Assembly (NCBI GenBank): GCA_937975715.1
Contig: CALJUA010000083.1
Location: 1-17,275, forward strand
DNA: 17,275 nt
Direction of reading: 5' to 3'
Source of the DNA: an uncultured Candidatus Planktophila sp.
GTDB taxonomy: Bacteria; Actinomycetota; Actinomycetes; Nanopelagicales; Nanopelagicaceae
A program made the position numbers and the translations under genes. The number at the start of each line of letters is the position of its first letter. The stretch's first letter is position 1. Positions 6,014 to 12,517 of this stretch are shown here, piece by piece. Below the pieces are notes generated by a model that was not told the origin of the DNA, made no database searches, and worked only from the letters and a program-made list of their open reading frames with translations.

Positions 6014-7303
6014 GTGAGCAAGAAGTGGCTACCTAAGTTTCTGGCAACAGTCCTAGCTGCTGTCAGCTGCGTGGTCTTTGTTCCTAGCGCTCATGCTGAC
6101 TCATTCTCCTGGGAGACGCCATCGGCGCTGACCGGGCTTGCGGGATACTCAGCCTCACTCTCATCTGATGGGTCTGTCATGCTCATAGGCGAGAGCACCA
6201 CCGGCCTCTATCTCTCGACCGATACTGGCACGACATTCACGCAAGTCTCATCACCAAACGTGTCCGGAACTCGTTATGCAGTAGCGGTATCGGGAGATGG
6301 AAACAAAATGTTTGCCGTAAATTACAACGATTCTTCTGTCGCATACTCGCTTGATCGAGGAGCGACATGGTCACTGAACTCCAATGCAGTCGCGAAAAAT
6401 GCTGGTGCAGCTTGTATGTCCAGTGACGGAAGCGTTTGGATGACCGGTGGTCTCAATAGCGCGAACGGCTACGTTTCTACCAATAACGGAACCACTTGGA
6501 GCAAAATTACTTCTATTGGTTTAGGTAGTTGGAGATCGTGCGCATTGAACAGCAATGGCACAAAGAGATACTTTCTCAATTACGGCGATAACTTGTGGAT
6601 TTCGAATAATTCGGGAACCAATTGGTCCCAAATTACCTACTACATCGTCGGCGCGAATTGCATGGCTGCAACCGAAGATGCCAGCCTTGTGATTCAATCT
6701 CAAGGAATCGGCAGCTCAAGTGTCTATAGATCAAGTAACCCCAGCGGAGGCTTCTCCGCCTACAGTAATTCCGGTAGTGGTGGCAGTGCCTACGCGGGTT
6801 GTGCTATTTCGGGTAACGGCTCCACGATTGCTGTCGGTCGAGTGAGTAACAAGGTGAGGCTATCGGTAGATAGTGGAACAACCTGGTCGGATGAAACTGC
6901 TTTACCAAACGGGCAATGGAATAACGTTGCGATTAGTCGCGATGGAAAGAAGATGATTGCCCTATCAAACACAGCACTTGGTAACTTCATTGGAACCTAT
7001 ACCCCACCTATGGCGCTCACACTTGGTATTGGCGCAGCCCCAGTAATGAACTATCGAACTCAAAATACTGTTACGGCTATTGCTAACTCGCCCGGCAAAG
7101 TGACCTTTTTTGCCAACGGCAAGAGGATTGGTGGCTGCGTTGCCATACCCACTGTTTCTCTTGTCGCTACCTGTCAGTTCAAACCAACAAGTCATGGGGT
7201 GGTGGCCCTGACTGCAAGGATCGTTCCGACAAATGTCAATCTCAGTACAGTTACTTCAAAACTCTTCACGACCTCGGTGGTCAGGCGCAGTACCTCCCGA
7301 TAG
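6014..7303 (+). CDS. Secreted BNR/Asp-box beta-propeller protein with C-terminal Ig-like domain
   Basis: This 429-residue protein starts at GTG. The signal peptide MSKKWLPK... ends at SAHA near residue 28. At least five Asp-box motifs (S-x-D/N-x-G-x-T-W/F) occur near residues 67, 112, 155, 197 and 284, for example SLDRGATWS and SVDSGTTWS. They alternate with SSDGS/SGDGN turns, as expected for a sialidase-fold propeller. The sialidase catalytic signature (an FRIP-like arginine motif) is not seen, so enzymatic activity is not supported. Residues about 340-415 (KVTFFANGKRIGGC...) resemble a bacterial Ig-like domain with a Cys pair. There is no LPXTG or C-terminal membrane helix. It shares promoter and operator layout with the first LRR gene, so it is probably co-regulated and works at the surface in binding. 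The ligand is unknown. Confidence 0.82.
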   Translation: MSKKWLPKFLATVLAAVSCVVFVPSAHADSFSWETPSALTGLAGYSASLSSDGSVMLIGESTTGLYLSTDTGTTFTQVSSPNVSGTRYAVAVSGDGNKMFAVNYNDSSVAYSLDRGATWSLNSNAVAKNAGAACMSSDGSVWMTGGLNSANGYVSTNNGTTWSKITSIGLGSWRSCALNSNGTKRYFLNYGDNLWISNNSGTNWSQITYYIVGANCMAATEDASLVIQSQGIGSSSVYRSSNPSGGFSAYSNSGSGGSAYAGCAISGNGSTIAVGRVSNKVRLSVDSGTTWSDETALPNGQWNNVAISRDGKKMIALSNTALGNFIGTYTPPMALTLGIGAAPVMNYRTQNTVTAIANSPGKVTFFANGKRIGGCVAIPTVSLVATCQFKPTSHGVVALTARIVPTNVNLSTVTSKLFTTSVVRRSTSR

Positions 7304-7318
7304 CCACCCCTACCTCTA

Positions 7319-7343
7319 GCCCCGAATAGGGCCTTTCTGGGGC
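7319..7343 (+). terminator. Weak hairpin after the propeller gene
   Basis: GCCC-CGAATA-GGGC (7319-7332) can form a short stem, and GCCCC (7319-7323) can alternatively pair with GGGGC (7339-7343). Only short pyrimidine runs follow, not a clear U-tract. It may terminate transcription of the gene ending at 7303, but the call is weak. Confidence 0.3.
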
Positions 7344-7500
7344 CAGCCCTAAGTCCTCTTCTAAGCATGCAGAGAACATATCTTGCAGGTCTGACAAGTG
7401 CCCTCAGATGGAGGATTAATCTTCTTTTTGATGTAAAAGAAAATCTTTTTTTGGACGGGATATTTAGATCAAGACATCAAATTGTCTGCGGATTCGTGTA

Positions 7501-7520
7501 AATTGTGAACCAAGTGGGAA
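7501..7520 (+). pseudogene. Possible remnant of a third CGTSG/LRR paralogue
   Basis: The bases 7501-7520 match 220-239, which encode NCGTSGK of the first LRR protein, at 18 of 20 positions without gaps. In the corresponding frame they read N-C-E-P-S-G-N, preceded by V (VNC is also found in the second LRR protein), and hit a stop three codons later (TAA 7531-7533). No signal peptide or start codon is attached. This looks like a fragment left after deletion of a related gene at the edge of the island; chance similarity is possible. The rest of 7304-7555 shows no gene: only A/T-rich sequence and weak hairpins. Confidence 0.4.
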
Positions 7521-7555
7521 TTTCTACTAAATAAGGGACATGACTTATATGATCG

Positions 7556-7582
7556 CTGGTTCGATCCCAGTATCGTCCACTT
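7556..7582 (+). repeat. Direct repeat, right copy (att-like, displaced tRNA-Val 3' end)
   Basis: This is an exact 27-bp copy of 29-55. The sequence upstream does not fold into a tRNA: no matching anticodon stem or 5' acceptor strand lies at the right distance. It is therefore a fragment and not a second tRNA gene. It probably is the original end of tRNA-Val, displaced when the island entered. The LysE gene starts 28 bp later. Confidence 0.83.
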
Positions 7583-7598
7583 AGCAACACTGTTCCTA

Positions 7599-7604
7599 TA
7601 TCTT
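7599..7604 (+). promoter_or_regulatory. -10 box TATCTT of a leaderless promoter
   Basis: TATCTT fits TANNNT and is followed by six bases and the ATG at 7611. A -35 at normal spacing would fall inside the tRNA-end repeat, so the repeat may form part of this promoter. Confidence 0.45.
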
Positions 7605-7610
7605 CATCCA

Positions 7611-8213
7611 ATGAATGCATACCTACCCGGGCTCTTTGCTGGCTTCTCTCTCATCATCGCAATAGGCGCGCAGAATGCTTTCGTAATACGACAGGGCCTC
7701 ACGCGCAAGCATGTATTTCTTGTCGTCGCCATCTGCGCCATAGCCGACTCCTTATTGATCTTCCTTGGTGCGGCTGGCCTCGGCCAAGTTATCAAGAGCG
7801 CACCGTCACTCATTGAATTCATTCGCTGGTTCGGTGTCAGCTACTTACTTTGGTTTGCGTATAAGAGCTTTCGTTCGGCTTTTTCAGCTCAGAGCTTTGC
7901 ACTCGGAGAAGCGCAATCGCCTTCCCGGACCAAGGTCATTACAAGCGTTCTCGCCTTCACCTTCATTAATCCGCATGTGTATCTCGATACCGTGATCTTC
8001 CTCGGCAGTCTCGCCAACCAATTTGATGACCAGAAATGGATTTTTGCCTTTGGCGCATCAACTGCAAGCGTCATCTGGTTTAGCTTCATCGGTTTCGGTG
8101 CTCGCTCTGCCTCTAAATACATGTCCAAACCAATCTTCTGGAAAATCCTCGACCTTTCCATCTCAGCCGTCATGGTCACGATCGCTCTATATTTAGCCTT
8201 CTTTAACTTCTAA
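7611..8213 (+). CDS. LysE/ArgO-family amino acid exporter
   Basis: This 200-residue integral membrane protein has about six hydrophobic helices. It carries the family signature AIGAQNAFVIRQGL (residues 17-30) and a central NPHVYLDTVIFLG motif (about 120-132), both typical of LysE/ArgO exporters of basic amino acids such as lysine and arginine. Length is normal for the family (about 200). The substrate cannot be fixed from sequence alone. It is the first backbone gene after the island. Its start at 7611 is supported by the -10 at N6 spacing; no regulator gene (LysG/ArgP type) lies next to it. Confidence 0.88.
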   Translation: MNAYLPGLFAGFSLIIAIGAQNAFVIRQGLTRKHVFLVVAICAIADSLLIFLGAAGLGQVIKSAPSLIEFIRWFGVSYLLWFAYKSFRSAFSAQSFALGEAQSPSRTKVITSVLAFTFINPHVYLDTVIFLGSLANQFDDQKWIFAFGASTASVIWFSFIGFGARSASKYMSKPIFWKILDLSISAVMVTIALYLAFFNF

Positions 8214-8219
8214 TCCCCT

Positions 8220-8235
8220 TATGACACTTGTCATA
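8220..8235. promoter_or_regulatory. Inverted repeat TATGACA-CT-TGTCATA
   Basis: Two perfect 7-base arms are separated by two bases, 7 bp after the exporter stop and about 85 bp before the next start. The two-base loop and the lack of a T-run argue against a terminator. The symmetric dyad fits an operator for a dimeric regulator of the flavoprotein gene downstream. Function is inferred. Confidence 0.35.
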
Positions 8236-8318
8236 GGACATGCGTCTAGCGTCAGAATTTCTCGCGCCTCGCACCATTTCTACTCGCGAGTTCCATCTCT
8301 ATGCACCAAGGTTGACCC

Positions 8319-9737
8319 ATGACAGAGCGCCGCTTACCCACCATCATTCAAGGTGGCATGGGTATTGCGGTGTCATCTGCAGCGCTTGCTAAGGAAGTTT
8401 CTAGAGCTGGTCACCTCGGAGTTATTTCGGGAACAGCAATAGATTCTGTCGTTGCCCGTCGACTTCAAGATGGCGACATTGATGGATCAATCCGTCGTGC
8501 AATGGCGCACTTTCCAAATCAAGATGTCATCAAGGGCGTCATGGATCGCTACTTCATTGAAGGCGGTCGTGATCAATCAAAGCCTTACATCGATGTTCCA
8601 AAGTTAACTTTAAAGCCAGTACAACATGCAATCGATATTTTGGTTGTCGCATCTTTCGTTGAAGTCTGGCTAGCAAAGGAAGGTCATGACGGATTAATCG
8701 GCATGAACCTTCTTGAAAAGATTCAGATGTGTATTCCTGCCCAGCTTTATGGCGCGATGCTTGCCGATGTTGATTACATACTTATCGGTGCTGGAATTCC
8801 CGCGCAGATTCCAAATCTTCTCAATCAGTTGGCGCTGGGTAAGCCCGTTGCGATGACAGTTGATGTTGCTGATACAAAAACAAAGCACTTCATCCAATTC
8901 GATCCAGGTTGCATTGAAGGAATTTCATATCCAATTAAGCGCCCACAATTCCTGGCGATCGTTTCATCTCATGCGCTTGTTGCATATTTGAATAAGGATG
9001 AGATCACCAAGCCTGATGGATATGTCATCGAAGGCCATGTAGCTGGAGGACATAACGCTCCCCCACGTAATCGCAAATCTGTCGATGAAGAAGGCAATCC
9101 TGTTTACACAGAACAAGATGAACCTGACCTGACAAAGATTAAGAACTCTGGCTCTCCTTTCTGGATGGCTGGCGGCTTTGCAAATGCCGCAAAGGTGAAG
9201 GAAGCGATTGCAGCTGGCGCACAAGGCGTTCAGGTCGGATCCCTCTTTGCCCTTGCAGATGAATCTGGTTTTACAGCAGAGTTGAAGCAAGAAGTCATTG
9301 ATGCTCTTACAAGCGAGCAACTCACTGTTAAGACCGATGGCAGTGCATCTCCCACTGGCTTCCCGTTCAAGGTGGCAGTTCTTCCTAAGTCGCTTTCAGA
9401 TGATGATGCATATGAAAAGCGCAACCGCATCTGCGATCTTGGATATTTGCGAACTCCATTCGAACGTGAAAATGGTGGTATTGGTTATCGCTGCCCAAGC
9501 GAACCTTTAAAGACATATGAATTTAAGAAGGGCAATGTTGAAGAAGCTCAACACTCTCAATGTCTCTGCAATGCGCTGATGTCGAATATTGGCTTAGGTC
9601 AGCTTCGCCCTGATGGTCGTCGCGAACTTCCTTTAATCACCTTGGGCTCAGATCTCGATGGACCAACTACTCTTGCAAAGAAGCATCCCCAGGGCTGGAA
9701 GGCCAAGGATGTTATTGACTTCTTACTCGGTCAGTAA
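8319..9737 (+). CDS. Nitronate monooxygenase-like FMN-dependent enzyme (2-nitropropane dioxygenase family)
   Basis: This 472-residue protein is a TIM-barrel flavoprotein. The N-terminal IIQGGMGIAVSS, central GHVAGGHNAP (near residues 238-247, carrying the family's His), FWMAGGFAN and AIAAGAQGVQVGSLFAL (FMN phosphate region) are hallmarks of the NMO/NPD and FabK-like family. It is longer than single-domain NMO (about 320-380 residues). The extra C-terminal part carries YRCPSEP and QCLCNAL cysteine motifs. Family members oxidise alkyl nitronates or act as enoyl reductases or quinone reductases; the natural substrate here is unknown. AAGG (8308-8311) lies 7 nt before the ATG. Its 3' end overlaps the convergent HIT gene by 15 bp. 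Confidence 0.82.
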   Translation: MTERRLPTIIQGGMGIAVSSAALAKEVSRAGHLGVISGTAIDSVVARRLQDGDIDGSIRRAMAHFPNQDVIKGVMDRYFIEGGRDQSKPYIDVPKLTLKPVQHAIDILVVASFVEVWLAKEGHDGLIGMNLLEKIQMCIPAQLYGAMLADVDYILIGAGIPAQIPNLLNQLALGKPVAMTVDVADTKTKHFIQFDPGCIEGISYPIKRPQFLAIVSSHALVAYLNKDEITKPDGYVIEGHVAGGHNAPPRNRKSVDEEGNPVYTEQDEPDLTKIKNSGSPFWMAGGFANAAKVKEAIAAGAQGVQVGSLFALADESGFTAELKQEVIDALTSEQLTVKTDGSASPTGFPFKVAVLPKSLSDDDAYEKRNRICDLGYLRTPFERENGGIGYRCPSEPLKTYEFKKGNVEEAQHSQCLCNALMSNIGLGQLRPDGRRELPLITLGSDLDGPTTLAKKHPQGWKAKDVIDFLLGQ

Positions 9738-10127
9738 GGTGTGAAGCGCATCTAATTCTGCGTTATCAGCCGGAGCAATATCCCAAGGTTTGTGTAATCC
9801 GTCATTGTTCCAACGTGGGATCACATGCATATGCGCATGAAAGACCGTCTGCCAACCCGCTTCTTTATTCATCTGAAAGATAGTTATGCCTTCTGATTTC
9901 AATTTACCCTGGAGCAAATCTGCGACTGTTTTGGCCACAGCAGCAACGGCCCCGTATTGAGCAGCTGACATTGAATGTATATCTGCATGGTGCTCTTTAG
10001 GAATCACGAGTGAGTGACCCTTGCTCGCAGGGAAGATATCGAGGAAAGCCAAATGGTGCTCGTCCTCATAGATTTTCTTAGAAGGGATTTCACCGGCAAT
10101 GATCTTGCAAAAAATGCAGTCGCTCAT
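9723..10127 (-). CDS. HIT-family nucleotide-binding hydrolase
   Basis: This 134-residue cytosolic protein begins CIFCKIIAGEIPSKKIYED and contains the histidine triad HAHMHVIPR (around residues 96-104). Both match the Hint/HinT branch, which hydrolyses adenosine 5'-phosphoramidates and related nucleotides. The CIFC pair and later His residues may bind zinc, as in some actinobacterial HIT proteins. Its ATG overlaps the TGA of the upstream oxygenase gene by 4 nt (ATGA), so it is the last gene of a three-gene operon. Its stop codon lies inside the convergent flavoprotein gene. Confidence 0.9.
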   Translation of the reverse strand: MSDCIFCKIIAGEIPSKKIYEDEHHLAFLDIFPASKGHSLVIPKEHHADIHSMSAAQYGAVAAVAKTVADLLQGKLKSEGITIFQMNKEAGWQTVFHAHMHVIPRWNNDGLHKPWDIAPADNAELDALHTLLTE

Positions 10128-11032
10128 GTAACTGATGTTAATCGCGCAATACGTTCACGGGCAATCGTCTGGCTAGGCGATTCATTACCCAGAACTAATT
10201 GAAGAGTCCGCAGTAAAGGCTTTACGACCTTCAACCAGATTCGAGACTTACCTTCGAGTCCTAGAGCATCTAAAACGCGTGGATCCATTGTTGAAATAGC
10301 AGCGTTGCAAATGGTTCGATAGAACGGCATAGCCGCCTTCGAAAAAGGTGGGTGAATAATGAAGTGAACGATCCTCTTCGTAGAGTCAATTTGACCAATT
10401 TCGTTGTTAAGGAAGTCTTCGAGAACTTTGCTGAGTTCGGCATCTGACCTGGGCGCATCAAAGAGCCCCAGAGGTTCTGCACTCTTCGCCCATTCCCCCA
10501 CGTAGCGCGAGACAGAGCGATCTTCGTCTCGACCCAACTCTCTATACGCCGTAAGAAATGAATCAGTGAATGCACAGTGCACCCATAAGAGATGACGCGA
10601 TTGAGATGCTTCATAGTGTTGCGGCCGAGATTTTGTGTCTTGGTATTCACCTTTCACATGTGCATGAAGAGCATTGACTCGTCGAGCTTCCTTGGAAATC
10701 GCCTCGGTTGAACCGAAAGAGGTAATAGTCAGCCAGCGTGTTGTTCTCTCAAGACGTCCAAGTGGATCCGTGTCATATGCCGAATGCTGCGATACACCAG
10801 CAAGTGCTGCTGGATAAGCAGCTTGCATCAACAGCGCGCGAACTCCCCCAACGAGAGTCGAGAGATCGCCATGAACTTTCCATACATCGCTCTCAGGACC
10901 ATAGAATCCCGCGTCATTACCGATTGCCATTTCGTTGGCCCATGAAGGCAAACCCTTGGGATCTCCTGAAACCGCCTTACGAAAAGCCGATGCCGCTCTC
11001 TCGCCTCCGGCACGGAGAATTAAAGACCTCAC
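10124..11032 (-). CDS. MpaB/latex-clearing-protein-like oxygenase (DUF2236)
   Basis: This 302-residue protein starts at GTG, whose GTGA overlaps the hydrolase stop by 4 nt. It is recognisable as DUF2236 (mpaB/rubber oxygenase catalytic domain) by DPLGRLERTTRWLTITSFG, RRVNALHAHVKG and SRHLLWVHCAFTDSFL, and by the FYGPESDVWKVHGD start of the domain. These contain the conserved Arg/Thr/His positions. Characterised relatives are b-type heme oxygenases such as rubber oxygenase Lcp, and MpaB of mycophenolic acid synthesis; most bacterial members have no known substrate. No signal peptide is present, so it should be cytoplasmic. It sits between an esterase-like gene and a HIT gene in one operon. Confidence 0.8.
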   Translation of the reverse strand: MRSLILRAGGERAASAFRKAVSGDPKGLPSWANEMAIGNDAGFYGPESDVWKVHGDLSTLVGGVRALLMQAAYPAALAGVSQHSAYDTDPLGRLERTTRWLTITSFGSTEAISKEARRVNALHAHVKGEYQDTKSRPQHYEASQSRHLLWVHCAFTDSFLTAYRELGRDEDRSVSRYVGEWAKSAEPLGLFDAPRSDAELSKVLEDFLNNEIGQIDSTKRIVHFIIHPPFSKAAMPFYRTICNAAISTMDPRVLDALGLEGKSRIWLKVVKPLLRTLQLVLGNESPSQTIARERIARLTSVT

Positions 11033-11805
11033 TCTGCAGAGCTGTGGGTTTGTACGAAGATCAGAGAGTTTTCAAAGATGATCTCTTGATCGTAATCCAA
11101 AGTTGCTACGTGATAGCTATTGACTAATTCAATGCGCTGTTTAGGGATTGAGCCAACGCCCTTCATGATGATCTCTGTGTTTGTCACAGGCAGTGTGTGG
11201 TCTTCCTTGCTATGAAAGAGCATCAAAGGTGAAGTGACATCATGCAGACGCTTGCGGGTATAGCTAAGCATCTTCAAGAGTTGATAAACACCGACAGCAG
11301 GTAGTGAGTCGTAGCCGTGCTCAGTAATGCCGGGCTTCTTAATGTCATCGCCGACAGAATCACGCATCTTCTGGAATCGTGAAATCAACCAAGCAAGCTG
11401 ATGTGGAACAAACTTCACATGGATCATGGGATTAACCAAAACAATTCCGGCTATCGATGACGAGTGTTGCAGCGCCACATTGAGAGTTGTACCGCCACCC
11501 ATAGAGAGTCCAAAGATAAAAACAGTCATGCCCTGTGAGTGCATCCAATCAAGTTCTTCTTCAACTTTTGCCGGCCATTGCTCCCACTTCACAAGATTGA
11601 GGTCACCCGGCTTGGTGCCATGTCCAGGCAGGAGTGGAACAGAGACGCTATAGCCGCGCTCGTGAAAGTAATCAGCCCAGGGGCGCATCGATATTGGCGA
11701 ACCGGTGAAGCCATGGACAAAAATGATTCCTACTTTGGCATGCGCTCCTTTGCCTACTGCTCTGAAATCCTGCATTGAACCTGCTGGTGCATCGTGAACG
11801 CTCAT
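11029..11805 (-). CDS. Alpha/beta hydrolase, carboxylesterase/monoacylglycerol lipase type
   Basis: This 258-residue protein starts at the ATG at 11805; a TTG two codons earlier is in frame but overlaps the putative -10 spacing. It has the oxyanion segment VHGFTGSP, the nucleophile elbow GLSMGG (Ser101), an acidic residue in SKEDHTLP and His in NSYHVATLD, so the triad is complete. The LLPGHG and cap regions resemble Est30/thermostable monoacylglycerol lipase enzymes, which cleave short- to medium-chain acyl esters. No signal peptide is seen. It is the first gene of a minus-strand operon with the DUF2236 oxygenase and HIT protein. The substrate is unknown. Confidence 0.85.
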   Translation of the reverse strand: MSVHDAPAGSMQDFRAVGKGAHAKVGIIFVHGFTGSPISMRPWADYFHERGYSVSVPLLPGHGTKPGDLNLVKWEQWPAKVEEELDWMHSQGMTVFIFGLSMGGGTTLNVALQHSSSIAGIVLVNPMIHVKFVPHQLAWLISRFQKMRDSVGDDIKKPGITEHGYDSLPAVGVYQLLKMLSYTRKRLHDVTSPLMLFHSKEDHTLPVTNTEIIMKGVGSIPKQRIELVNSYHVATLDYDQEIIFENSLIFVQTHSSAE

Positions 11806-11811
11806 GCGCAA

Positions 11812-11817
11812 AGGGTA
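11812..11817 (-). promoter_or_regulatory. -10 box TACCCT of a leaderless promoter
   Basis: On the minus strand TACCCT (TANNNT) is followed by six bases and the ATG at 11805. It is the same geometry as at 115, 6002 and 7599, and it supports that start. Confidence 0.4.
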
Positions 11818-11860
11818 TTTCCCGTTCTATGTCATATCAATCATCTAGGCTTGCAACATC

Positions 11861-12517
11861 ATGGTTGAGAACAATTGGCAGAGCACAATTCAAGAGATCG
11901 GCACGCCTCTGCATGCCGCGCGCTTTGTCGTACTCGACCTTGAGACCAGCGGTGGAGCACCGCACCTCGGCGCTGCGATCACTGAGATCGGTGCCGTTAA
12001 AGTTCAAGGCGGCGAAGTTCTCGATACCTTTTCTACACTCGTTAATCCTCGTCATCCTATTCCGGCATTTATTACAGAGCTCACTGGAATCGATGATAGC
12101 CTGGTCGTTGATGCACCTCCGATTGAAGATGTACTTCCAGACCTCTTTCACTTTCTCGGCGATGACAGCACGGTATTTGTCGCACAAAATGCACCCTTTG
12201 ATCTATCTTTTCTCAAATTCGCAGCCCGCGCCCATGGTCATACGTGGCCCAATTTCCGTGTCCTTGATACTGCGATTCTGGCTCGTCGAACACTTACAAG
12301 GGATGAAGCGCCTAACTGCAAATTAGGAACGCTAGCTCAGATATTTGGAACGGAGGTAACTCCAAATCATCGAGCACTCGATGACGCCAAGGCAACGGTA
12401 GATGTGTTGCACGGACTCTTTGAAAGGCTTGCCGGCTTTGATATTTTTACAATTGAAGAAGCAATTAACTTTACTGCGCCGAAGAAATCTCGGTCGACAA
12501 AGCCGCCCACTTCTTGA
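11861..12517 (+). CDS. DnaQ-like DEDDh 3'-5' exonuclease
   Basis: This 218-residue protein shows all three exonuclease motifs. Exo I is VVLDLETSGG (Asp26, Glu28). Exo II is QNAPFDLSFL (Asp114). Exo III is NHRALDDAKAT (His170, Asp175), which marks the DEDDh class with two-metal-ion catalysis. The intervening EIGAVKV and FITELTGIDD strands are typical of the epsilon-like family. It could be a proofreading subunit or a repair nuclease; actinobacterial genomes often carry several such genes and the partner is not visible here. The gene is divergent from the hydrolase operon (55 bp between starts). A TAGGCT box lies 9 nt before the ATG. Its last 47 bp overlap the convergent trpD gene. Confidence 0.87.
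   Translation: MVENNWQSTIQEIGTPLHAARFVVLDLETSGGAPHLGAAITEIGAVKVQGGEVLDTFSTLVNPRHPIPAFITELTGIDDSLVVDAPPIEDVLPDLFHFLGDDSTVFVAQNAPFDLSFLKFAARAHGHTWPNFRVLDTAILARRTLTRDEAPNCKLGTLAQIFGTEVTPNHRALDDAKATVDVLHGLFERLAGFDIFTIEEAINFTAPKKSRSTKPPTS

Larger units (their letters stand above)
56..7582. mobile_element. Putative genomic island integrated at tRNA-Val(GAC), no integrase inside
   Basis: The segment is bounded by the 27-bp exact repeat of the tRNA-Val 3' end (29-55 and 7556-7582). It holds two paralogous secreted LRR proteins, a two-component pair and a secreted Asp-box propeller protein, all typical accessory functions. Conserved metabolic genes begin 28 bp after the right repeat. No recombinase, transposase, replication, toxin or phage gene is visible inside. 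The element is therefore either a relic, mobilised in trans, or exchanged by homologous recombination. The repeat is observed; the integration history is inferred. Confidence 0.7.

Noticed and set aside
7411..7452. A/T-rich inverted repeats with a T-run, as a possible terminator
   Set aside because: The stems are A/T only and several alternative pairings are equally poor; no gene end lies directly before them.
7500..7582. A second, complete tRNA gene ending at the right repeat
   Set aside because: The T-arm and acceptor 3' strand are present, but no anticodon stem, D-arm or GGACGAT 5' strand lies at tRNA distance upstream. A GGACG at 7453 is about 125 bp away.
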